64,000 bases of DNA, taken from positions 266,001-330,000 of the forward strand of contig NZ_WTYW01000001.1 in assembly GCF_009827635.1 (NCBI RefSeq). The letters run 5' to 3'. This document shows positions 56,574 to 64,000 of this stretch, one piece after another. The position numbers were made by a program, and so were the translations under genes. The notes beneath the pieces were generated by a model. The model had not been told where the DNA came from. It ran no database searches and saw only the letters and a list, made by a program, of their open reading frames with translations. Position 1 is the stretch's first letter. Each line of letters opens with the position of its first letter. The DNA is from Parapontixanthobacter aurantiacus (GTDB taxonomy: Bacteria; Pseudomonadota; Alphaproteobacteria; Sphingomonadales; Sphingomonadaceae).

Positions 56574-57389
56574 TTGGCCGCCATGACGTTCGACAACATT
56601 CTGGTCGCGGGTTACGGAGCAATGGCTTCGGCGATGGTCGAGGGCTGGATCGCTGCGGGCATCCCGCCCGGGACATTCACGATCTACAATCCGCGAAAAA
56701 AGAGCGCGCCTGAGGGTACGCATTTCACGCTCGATGTTCCCGCCACGCCGTTCGATGCGGTTCTGTTGGGATTCAAGCCGCACATGCTCGCCGATGTTGC
56801 GCCGGATCTGGCTCCTTCAGTGAGTGGTCAGACGGTTATCCTGTCGGTCCTTGCAGGCATCGAACTGGCCACCCTCAAACAGGCGTTTCCAAAGGCGGGC
56901 GGCGTCGTGCGGTTCATGCCCAATCTCGCCATCGCACTCGGTAAATCGCCGAACGCCCTCTTGGCGGACGGACTAACCGAACGCCAGCGGGAGCAGGTGA
57001 CAGCGCTCGGTAGAGCGGGTGGCACGGCGGAATGGCTTGAGGACGAGAGCCAGTTCGATCTCGTCACCGCATTGGCCGGCTCGGGGCCGGGCTTCGTTTA
57101 TCGGTTCATCGACGCGCTGGCAGCAGGAGCGGCCGCACAGGGATTGTCGCAGGAGCAGGCACAGCGTCTCGCGGTGCAAATGGTGGAGGGGGCAGCAGCA
57201 CTCGCGGCTTCGTCGCAGCTGTCGCCGGGCGAACTCGCGGCACGGGTCGCAAGTCCCGGGGGCATGACGCAAAAGGGGCTCGATGTCCTCGACCAGAACG
57301 ATGCGCTGAACGAACTGGTCGAAAATTGCCTCGTCGCAGCACGGAACAGAGGCCGCCAAATGGCCGAGGAAGCACGCGCAAAAGAGTGA
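56574..57389 (+). CDS. proC: Pyrroline-5-carboxylate reductase
   Basis: Last step of proline biosynthesis. 271 residues from TTG 56574, supported by GGGAGAG six bases upstream; ATG 56583 three codons later is an alternative. It has a Rossmann motif VAGYGAMASAMVEG, VRFMPNLAIALGKS in the active site, and the C-terminal dimerisation helices LAGSGPGFVYRFIDALAAGAAAQGLSQEQA and VASPGGMTQKGLDVL. proB lies a few genes downstream, so proline genes are grouped but not contiguous, and proA is not in the window. Confidence 0.95.
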   Translation: MAAMTFDNILVAGYGAMASAMVEGWIAAGIPPGTFTIYNPRKKSAPEGTHFTLDVPATPFDAVLLGFKPHMLADVAPDLAPSVSGQTVILSVLAGIELATLKQAFPKAGGVVRFMPNLAIALGKSPNALLADGLTERQREQVTALGRAGGTAEWLEDESQFDLVTALAGSGPGFVYRFIDALAAGAAAQGLSQEQAQRLAVQMVEGAAALAASSQLSPGELAARVASPGGMTQKGLDVLDQNDALNELVENCLVAARNRGRQMAEEARAKE

Positions 57390-57514
57390 AGCTGCGCTTA
57401 ACACTAATTCGGAACGCGATGTTCCGGTTTTGCTTGAAAAAGAGCCGATAACGCCCGATATTGCGGGTAGCCGGTTCGTATAGTCGGACCGCGATTTTGA
57501 GGAGAGTATTCATT

Positions 57515-58258
57515 ATGGCAGATTGGAAGGACACGCAGCGGTCGCGCACGAGCTTCAGCTCTGTGCCTCGCGCCGGTGATCCGGCTGCCCGTGCCGAGCG
57601 GTTCGATGCCGGACTGCGGGCGCATATGTTATCCATCTACAACTACATGGCTTCGGGCGTGTTGCTGACGGGTATCGTCGCGATGCTGACGGCCCGGACA
57701 GGCCTTGCGCTGACATTCGCGTCGGGTCCGCTGATGTGGATCGTCGCCCTGGCACCGCTTGGCTTCGTGTTCGCGATGAGCTTTGGCGTCAACAAGTTCA
57801 GCAAGACGACGTTGCAGGCCATGTTCTGGGCGTTTGCGGTGGTCATGGGTCTGTCGCTTTCGACGATCTTCCTCGTCTATACGCAGGAATCGATCGCTGC
57901 GACGTTCTTCGCGACGGCGGGTGCCTTCGCCGGTCTGAGCCTTTACGGCTACACCACCAAGAAGAACCTGCAGGGCTTCGGCACTTTTCTCATCATGGGT
58001 GTCGTTGGTCTCATCATCGCGATGGTCATCAACATCTTCCTGCAATCGAGCGTGCTGAACCTCGCGATCAGCGCGATCGGCGTCCTGATCTTCGCAGGTC
58101 TGACCGCCTACGATACGCAGCGTCTGAAGGCCGAGTATGATTACCTGCGCGGCACCGAGTTCGCCGGGAAGGCGATCATCATGGGTGCGCTGTCGCTGTA
58201 TCTCGACTTCATCAACATGTTCCTGTTCCTGCTCCGTTTCATGGGCAACCGCGAATAA
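57515..58258 (+). CDS. Bax inhibitor-1/YccA family membrane protein
   Basis: 247 residues with seven predicted membrane helices, from ATG 57515 preceded by GAGGAGA. Landmarks are AHMLSIYNYMASGVLLTGIVAML, FWAFAVVMGLSLSTIFLVYT, GYTTKKNLQGFGTFLIMGVVGLIIA, and the terminal GALSLYLDFINMFLFLLRFMGNRE, all of the BI-1 family. Family members act as membrane calcium or proton channels or stress proteins, but the role here is unknown. A strong terminator follows, so it is probably monocistronic. Confidence 0.93.
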   Translation: MADWKDTQRSRTSFSSVPRAGDPAARAERFDAGLRAHMLSIYNYMASGVLLTGIVAMLTARTGLALTFASGPLMWIVALAPLGFVFAMSFGVNKFSKTTLQAMFWAFAVVMGLSLSTIFLVYTQESIAATFFATAGAFAGLSLYGYTTKKNLQGFGTFLIMGVVGLIIAMVINIFLQSSVLNLAISAIGVLIFAGLTAYDTQRLKAEYDYLRGTEFAGKAIIMGALSLYLDFINMFLFLLRFMGNRE

Positions 58259-58307
58259 GGAATTGCTAATCGGCGCAGCAATCGACGCTGCAAAGCCACA
58301 CATGATC

Positions 58308-58342
58308 GCGCCCGGAGTGCCATTCGCATTCCGGGCGCTTTT
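58308..58342 (+). terminator. Intrinsic terminator of the Bax-inhibitor-like gene
   Basis: Stem GCGCCCGGA with TCCGGGCGC, extended inward past one mismatch (GTGC with GCAT region), followed by TTTTC. It lies 50 bases after the stop at 58258. Confidence 0.88.
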
Positions 58343-58444
58343 CATATCCGTCAGGCACGCTAAGGCTCGATCCTTCAGCACAGGCTCAGGTTCGCAAGCC
58401 TAGGCTTCGCAGGAAAACAGGATCGTTCTGGAAAGGATGCCGGC

Positions 58445-59365
58445 ATGACGCCGACGGGACCCGTAAATATCAGAAAAATGACCGTAGCTTTCGGGCTCGT
58501 CGTCCTTGCGGGGTGCGCAACGCCTCCGCCGCCTCCGCCGCCACCTCCGCCTCCGCCACCACCGGTCGAGGTCATTCCCGACCGACCGACACCGCCCCGA
58601 GGGGCCGTTACCAATTTCGTCGTTCCGCAGACCGATCCCTTCGATGTGCGTCGGACGGTCAATGCCTATATTTCCCCGGCACAGAAGACGTGGAACGTGC
58701 GCTCTGCTCTCAACGTCGCCGCGCTTTACTGCCGTGGTCCGGCGAACGAGACTTTGACGGCAAACTATGCGAGCTTCCTCGAACGGCACAAATCTCCGCT
58801 CGCCGAAGCAAACCGCACGTTGCAGCAGGAGTTTCGCGACCGTTTCGGCAAAGGCTATTTGGACGAGCAGGACGCTTACATGACGAGCGTTTACAACTAC
58901 TTCGCCTTGCCAATGACGCAGGACGAATTCTGCGATGTAGCGCAAAATGTTAGCGAGGAAGCTCTGGTCGTCGAGCCGGACGGGCTTTCGCTGTTCACCG
59001 CCCAGGCCCTGCCGCGCATCGAGAACGTCTTCGACAGCTTCTTCGATGAGTACGAGACCTATCTCGCCGAGCGGGAAGCATGGGACGCGCGCTACGATCC
59101 CAATTATGTCGATCCGGCTTCGCGGCAGGCAGTATCTTCTGGCATCGTGCTGCCGGGCGACCCGAGCGACGCCACAATTCAGCCCTTGCCGACCGAAGGT
59201 CCGATCACGCAGCCTGTTCAGGACGGACCCGTGCAGACCGCTCCGGAAAACGATCAAGGTTTGCCGCCCGTAACGGGAAGCACTGCTGTCTCGCCGCAGC
59301 AGCCAGCTTCTGGCGGACCGGTGGTGCAGCCGCTCCCCGAAAGCGGCGATACGCCGGACGACTAG
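58445..59365 (+). CDS. Lipoprotein with a polyproline segment
   Basis: 306 residues. The signal ends in the lipobox LAGC (Cys near 24), followed at once by TPPPPPPPPPPPPPP, a run of 14 prolines, then PVEVIPDRPTPPRG. The middle part (about 70-205) is helical and mature-like: YISPAQKTWNVRSALNVAALYCRGPANETLTANYASFLERHKSPL. The C-terminus is a Pro/Gln/Gly-rich disordered tail. ATG 58445 is preceded by AAGGATG; a second ATG lies 11 codons on. No named family is recognised. It stands alone between two terminated units and obgE. Confidence 0.82.
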   Translation: MTPTGPVNIRKMTVAFGLVVLAGCATPPPPPPPPPPPPPPVEVIPDRPTPPRGAVTNFVVPQTDPFDVRRTVNAYISPAQKTWNVRSALNVAALYCRGPANETLTANYASFLERHKSPLAEANRTLQQEFRDRFGKGYLDEQDAYMTSVYNYFALPMTQDEFCDVAQNVSEEALVVEPDGLSLFTAQALPRIENVFDSFFDEYETYLAEREAWDARYDPNYVDPASRQAVSSGIVLPGDPSDATIQPLPTEGPITQPVQDGPVQTAPENDQGLPPVTGSTAVSPQQPASGGPVVQPLPESGDTPDD

Positions 59366-59445
59366 GTTCCCGCCTCGGTCTTGCATAAGCGCGCGGGGTA
59401 AATCGAAGGACCGTCTGGCTATCGGACGGGCTGCGTCCTACATAA

Positions 59446-60510
<1,065 letters not shown>

Positions 60511-60552
60511 TACCCTTTCGCATGGACGAAGGATAAATTAGAGCGAGCGACG

Positions 60553-61686
60553 ATGTCGATTTCGTCCCTCTCTCACCTGCGCGAGGCGGAGCGCGCGCGG
60601 CGCATCATCATCAAGGTCGGCTCCGCGCTGCTCGTCGACCGGGACGGAATGCCGCGGCGCGCCTGGCTTGAAAGCCTCGTGGACGAGGTAGCGGCGTTGA
60701 AATCGGCGGGACAGGATGTCGTCATCGTCAGTTCGGGCGCGATTGCGCTCGGAGCGTTCCGGCTGGGTCTGGAAGGCGGTGGACGCAAGACGCTGGCCGA
60801 TGCCCAGGCAGCAGCGAGCGTAGGGCAGGTCGCGCTTGCTTCTTTATGGGCGGAACTGCTGTTGCGCCACGATATCATCGCAGCGCAGATGCTCCTGACG
60901 CTCGACGATCTCGAGGATCGCCGCCGTTATCTGAATGTATCGGCGACGCTTGCGCGGCTCATCGAAGCTGGTGCCGTGCCGGTCATCAACGAGAACGACA
61001 GCGTCGCGACCGAGGAAATTCGCTTCGGCGACAACGACCGGCTTGCGGCCCGCGTCGGACAGGCGGCAGGCGCGGATGCGGTAATCCTGCTATCGGATGT
61101 GGACGGCCTCTACGATGGCGCACCGTCGTCCGAAGGGGCGCAGTTGATTGCGAAGGTCGATGGAGTGACGCCTCAGATCATGGCGCTTGCCGATACCCGC
61201 TCGTCGTCCGGGATGGGTTCGGGGGGGATGGTGGCGAAGCTGCAGGCGGCGAAGATTGCAGAGCGCGCCGGTATGGCCTTGGCGATCATCGGCGGGCGGA
61301 TTCGATCTCCGATAGCACAAGCATGTGAGAACGATCATGGCACGCTGTTCCTCGCACAACGGCGGGACGGTCCGCGAAAGGCGTGGCTGGGGGGACGGAT
61401 TGCCCCGGCGGGAAGGATCGTGATCGACCGTGGTTGTGCCGAAGCGCTTTCGGGCGGCGCCAGTCTTCTCGCCCCCGGGATCGAACGCATCGAAGGCGAC
61501 TTCGAACGCGGCGACCTTCTATCGGTCATCGACGAAAAGGGCGAACCCGTTGGGCAGGGCCTCAGCGAGTATGGCTCGGACGATCTTCGCGCGATCGCCG
61601 GAAAGGGGCAGGGCGAGCAGGAAGCGTTGCTCGGTTACACCCCCCGCTCGGCGGTAATCCACCGCGACCATTGGGTGTCCGCATGA
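60553..61686 (+). CDS. proB: Glutamate 5-kinase
   Basis: First committed step of proline biosynthesis, phosphorylating glutamate. 377 residues. The amino acid kinase domain is IIIKVGSALLVDRDG, VSSGAIALGAFRLG, NENDSVATEEIRFGDNDRLAARVG and SSSGMGSGGMVAKLQAAKIA. A C-terminal PUA domain (about 280-370, GGRIAPAGRIVIDRGCAEALSGGASLLAPGIERIEGDF) is present, as in the long form that is feedback inhibited by proline. Its stop overlaps the next gene (ATGA). Confidence 0.96.
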   Translation: MSISSLSHLREAERARRIIIKVGSALLVDRDGMPRRAWLESLVDEVAALKSAGQDVVIVSSGAIALGAFRLGLEGGGRKTLADAQAAASVGQVALASLWAELLLRHDIIAAQMLLTLDDLEDRRRYLNVSATLARLIEAGAVPVINENDSVATEEIRFGDNDRLAARVGQAAGADAVILLSDVDGLYDGAPSSEGAQLIAKVDGVTPQIMALADTRSSSGMGSGGMVAKLQAAKIAERAGMALAIIGGRIRSPIAQACENDHGTLFLAQRRDGPRKAWLGGRIAPAGRIVIDRGCAEALSGGASLLAPGIERIEGDFERGDLLSVIDEKGEPVGQGLSEYGSDDLRAIAGKGQGEQEALLGYTPRSAVIHRDHWVSA

Positions 61687-62591
61687 CCTTGTCTCTGACT
61701 GGTGGGACGGGGTTCGTCGGTCGCGCGGTGCTCGACCAGCTTGGCGAGCAGGGTCGTTCGGCGAAAGCGCTGACCCGCCGGCCGCAAGAGCAGATGTTCC
61801 CGGGTTTGCAGTGGGTAGAGGGAAGCCTGTCCGATCGTGAGAGCCTTATGCGACTCTGCGAAGGGGCGGACACCGTCCTTCATATCGCGGGGCTCACCAG
61901 TGCGCTCGATCATTCGGAGTTCGAGAAGGCAAATGTCGAGGGAACGCGCAATATCCTCGAAGCCGCCGAGGCGGAAGGCGTCCGGCGGTTCGTGCTCGTT
62001 TCCTCGCTGGCGGCCCGGGAACCTAGCCTTTCCGCCTATGGTGCATCGAAGGCACGCGCTGAGGAAGTCGTCAAGGAACGCACGCTCGATTGCACGATCA
62101 TACGCCCCCCGGCCGTGTATGGCCCGCGCGATACGGAGCTGCTCGACCTGTTCCGGGCGGCGAAGGCTGGGTTCGCGCCCGTTCCGCCGAAGGGGCGGGC
62201 ATCCTTCATTCACGTTGCCGATCTGGCGCGTTTCCTGCTCGCTGTGACCGATGCAAAAGGATCGAGCGAAGGGCTTTACGAACCCGACGATGGACGTCCC
62301 GGTGGCTATTCGCATGAAGAGCTTGCCAGAAGCATCGGTGCGGCTTTCGGTCGCGACGTGCGCGTGGCACACATGCCCGCCTGGAGCTTGCGGCTAGTAG
62401 CGCGGGCCGACGAACTGCTGCGTGGAAACGGAGCCAAACTCACCCGCGACCGCGTCGGTTACATGCTGCACCCCGACTGGGTCTCAAGACCCGGATATGC
62501 TCCGCCGTCATCACTATGGAAACCGGAAATCGGGGGCGAGGAGGGCTTTCGGCGAACTGCCGAATGGTATCAGAAGGAAGGCTGGCTCTAG
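61683..62591 (+). CDS. NAD(P)-dependent epimerase-like protein (NDUFA9 type)
   Basis: 302 residues from ATG 61683, overlapping proB by 4 bases. It is an atypical/extended SDR: nucleotide motif LTGGTGFVGRAVLDQL at the start, VLHIAGLTSA, LVSSLAAREPSLSAYGASKARAEEVV with the Tyr-x3-Lys, IIRPPAVYGPRDTE and FIHVADLARFLL. It resembles NDUFA9-like proteins linked to complex I or ubiquinone in alphaproteobacteria. The C-terminus lacks a membrane helix. The substrate is unknown. It converges with cysH. Confidence 0.88.
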   Translation: MTLSLTGGTGFVGRAVLDQLGEQGRSAKALTRRPQEQMFPGLQWVEGSLSDRESLMRLCEGADTVLHIAGLTSALDHSEFEKANVEGTRNILEAAEAEGVRRFVLVSSLAAREPSLSAYGASKARAEEVVKERTLDCTIIRPPAVYGPRDTELLDLFRAAKAGFAPVPPKGRASFIHVADLARFLLAVTDAKGSSEGLYEPDDGRPGGYSHEELARSIGAAFGRDVRVAHMPAWSLRLVARADELLRGNGAKLTRDRVGYMLHPDWVSRPGYAPPSSLWKPEIGGEEGFRRTAEWYQKEGWL

Positions 62592-62595
62592 GCCT

Positions 62596-63363
62596 TCAAA
62601 GGAAGGGTTCTTCGCCGGGCTTGTGAATGCCGCATTCGACCTTGTCCCAACCCTTCCAGCGGCCTGAACGCGGATCTTCGCCCGGCGCGACCTTCTGCGT
62701 GCAGGGCGAACAGCCGATCGAGGGATAACCCTCCGCAACGAGCGGATGGCGCGGCAGATCGTGTTCCTCGAAATAGGTCTCGATCATCTCCGCATTCCAG
62801 TCGATCAGCGGATTGATCTTGAGCCTTCCCTGTTCGTCGGAAGTATCGATCTCGAAGCGGGGAAGATTGGCGCGCGTCGCGCTCTGGAAAGCCTTCCGCC
62901 CTGTCAGCGTCGCATCGTAGCCGCTCAATGCTCGCGCGAGAGGCCGGACCTTGCGCAGATCGCAGCAGCCATCCGGATCGTAGGACCAGCGGAGACCGGA
63001 GGCGTCTTTCTCTTCAAGTTCTCGAGGGTCTGGCGTCAGGTTGACGAGGTTAGTCAGCCCGAGATGCGCGACAAGTTCGTCGCGATAGCGCAGCGTTTCG
63101 GGAAAATGCTTGCCCGTTTCGAGAAACAGGATCGGCAAGTCCGGTGCTACCTCGCTGATAAGGTGAAGCAGGACGGCACTTTCGGCTCCGAAACTGGAAA
63201 CGGTGGCGAGCTCGCCGGCAACGTTGTCCTCGATCAGGTTTTGCAGCAATTCCCGCGTTTCCTGACCGCGAAACATGCGATTGAGCCTTTCCGCATCACG
63301 CTCGGTGAAGCGCGGTCCGGTATCGATACGGTCGATCTCGCGGGGAGAGACAGGCTTATTCAT
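62596..63363 (-). CDS. cysH: Phosphoadenylyl/adenylyl-sulfate reductase CysH
   Basis: Reduces activated sulfate to sulfite in assimilation. 255 residues from ATG 63363. SSFGAESAVLLHL is the PAPS-reductase fold motif. Two cysteine pairs, Cys133-Cys134 and Cys218-x2-Cys221, can bind a 4Fe-4S cluster, which points to the APS-reducing type found in many bacteria, and Cys244 in ECGIH is the catalytic cysteine. It overlaps the DUF934 gene by 8 bases, forming the cysI-DUF934-cysH group. Confidence 0.95.
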   Translation of the reverse strand: MNKPVSPREIDRIDTGPRFTERDAERLNRMFRGQETRELLQNLIEDNVAGELATVSSFGAESAVLLHLISEVAPDLPILFLETGKHFPETLRYRDELVAHLGLTNLVNLTPDPRELEEKDASGLRWSYDPDGCCDLRKVRPLARALSGYDATLTGRKAFQSATRANLPRFEIDTSDEQGRLKINPLIDWNAEMIETYFEEHDLPRHPLVAEGYPSIGCSPCTQKVAPGEDPRSGRWKGWDKVECGIHKPGEEPFL

Positions 63364-63859
63364 CGCGAAGCTCTTCCCCCTTGCCATGCCGCAGGTTCCA
63401 GATCGGGTTCCGCTCGTCGGCAGCGGGTTGATAGACATGGGGAAAACGATCGAGCGCGGCTGCGACATCGTCCGGATCGAGCGGCGCTTCGGGAGCGAAC
63501 GCATCGAACCCGCAGCGCCGCAGATATGCGATCTGATCGACGAGCACGTCTCCGACTGCACGCAGCTCGCCGCGATAGCCGGCTTCCCGAAGGATCCGCG
63601 CCGCGGAATAGCCGCGCCCGTCTCCGAAGGTCGGGAAATTGATTTCGACAAGTGCGAGCCGATCGAGCGACGGAAGCAATTCGCGCACGTCGTCTCCGGG
63701 CTCGATGCGGACGGCAACTGCATTGCCTTGCGCGGTGAAGGCATCGACCGTCACTGCGGGGTCAAGTACCGGATCGTCGTCCCGGAACCGCAGCGAAGTC
63801 GCATCAAGCGGTCCCCGACCTTCGGCAGGTGTCTGCGTGCTGGACAGTCCCTCAGCCAT
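63356..63859 (-). CDS. DUF934 family protein of the sulfite reductase cluster
   Basis: 167 residues from ATG 63859. The family is DUF934, found between cysI and cysH in many proteobacteria. The core is ELLPSLDRLALVEINFPTFGDGRGYSAARILREAGYRGELRAVGDVLVDQIAYLRRCGFDAF (about 75-136), with the highly conserved FPTFGDGRGYS and GDVL. A role in sulfite reduction is inferred from context; the biochemical activity is not known to me. It overlaps cysI by 8 bases and cysH by 8 bases. Confidence 0.9.
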   Translation of the reverse strand: MAEGLSSTQTPAEGRGPLDATSLRFRDDDPVLDPAVTVDAFTAQGNAVAVRIEPGDDVRELLPSLDRLALVEINFPTFGDGRGYSAARILREAGYRGELRAVGDVLVDQIAYLRRCGFDAFAPEAPLDPDDVAAALDRFPHVYQPAADERNPIWNLRHGKGEELRDE

Positions 63860-64000
63860 AAAGCGCCTCCTTGAACGGAGCCATGCCGATCCGCCGATAT
63901 GTATCCAGAAACCGCTCGCCGTCTTCGCGTGCGGAAAGATAGACGTCAGCCGCCTTTTCGACAGCATCGACGATGCCATCCTCGCTGAAACCGGGGCCGG
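63852..64000 (-). CDS. cysI: C-terminal end of sulfite reductase hemoprotein (CysI), 5' part outside window
   Basis: The last 49 codons of a reverse-strand gene that continues past the window edge. The visible residues, beginning GPGFSEDGIVDAVEKAADVYL and ending IGMAPFKEALYG, match the C-terminal tail of ferredoxin-type nitrite/sulfite reductases of alphaproteobacteria, where the enzyme sits before DUF934 and cysH. The active-site and cluster residues lie outside the window, so the call rests on the tail and the gene order. Confidence 0.75.
   Translation of the reverse strand, partial: GPGFSEDGIVDAVEKAADVYLSAREDGERFLDTYRRIGMAPFKEALYG

Overview
The window is one continuous, gene-dense chromosomal segment of a high-GC alphaproteobacterium. 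The gene order argS / SPOR / nagZ / scpA / scpB / tatA / tatB / tatC, the complete division and cell wall (dcw) cluster with frequent GTG and TTG starts, a Bpt-type leucyltransferase next to tamA-tamB, a cysI / DUF934 / cysH set, and FtsZ with a long acidic linker all fit the Sphingomonadales, most likely the Erythrobacter group. That placement is inferred from gene order and protein character, not from a marker-gene comparison. There is no rRNA, tRNA, CRISPR array, insertion sequence or complete prophage that I can see.

Layout. 1-7.1 kb: a forward run of argS, a SPOR membrane protein, the peptidoglycan-recycling glycosidase nagZ, the condensin partners scpA and scpB, and the twin-arginine exporter tatABC, closed by a two-way terminator. 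7.1-8.2 kb: three reverse-strand genes for related 72-74 residue membrane microproteins with no function I recognise. 8.4-18.9 kb: a secreted amidohydrolase, threonine deaminase ilvA, bpt, and the TamA-TamB outer-membrane assembly pair. 18.9-20.8 kb: a lower-GC DUF1996 secreted protein and a GH24 lysozyme, probably acquired. 20.9-25.7 kb: reverse-strand nitrogen and arginine genes (glnA, glnB, argC), an orphan SH3 protein and an M17 aminopeptidase. 25.8-33.3 kb: map, ccmA-ccmB, a pterin dehydratase, an SDR, an S9 peptidase, an AlkA-type glycosylase, a 2Fe-2S ferredoxin and a cysteine synthase.

33.5-54.3 kb is the core of the window: two uncharacterised envelope genes, a 479-base control region with two perfect DnaA boxes and candidate MraZ repeats, then mraZ, rsmH, ftsL, ftsI, murE, murF, mraY, murD, ftsW, murG, murC, murB, ddl, ftsQ, ftsA and ftsZ. 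Most junctions from mraZ to murB overlap by 4 bases (GTGA, ATGA or TTGA), so translation is probably coupled. Together these genes make lipid II from UDP-MurNAc precursors and build the divisome. murD carries a conspicuous low-GC patch. 54.4-64 kb: a TPR/SPOR secreted protein, a YbjN-like protein, proC, a Bax-inhibitor-like membrane protein, a polyproline lipoprotein, obgE, proB, an NDUFA9-like oxidoreductase, and the reverse-strand assimilatory sulfate reduction genes cysH, DUF934 and the 3' end of cysI.

No wholly new multi-gene system stands out. The best candidates for undescribed biology are the microprotein triplet, the DnaA-box/repeat region before mraZ, the mosaic murD, and the uncharacterised pair preceding the dcw cluster.
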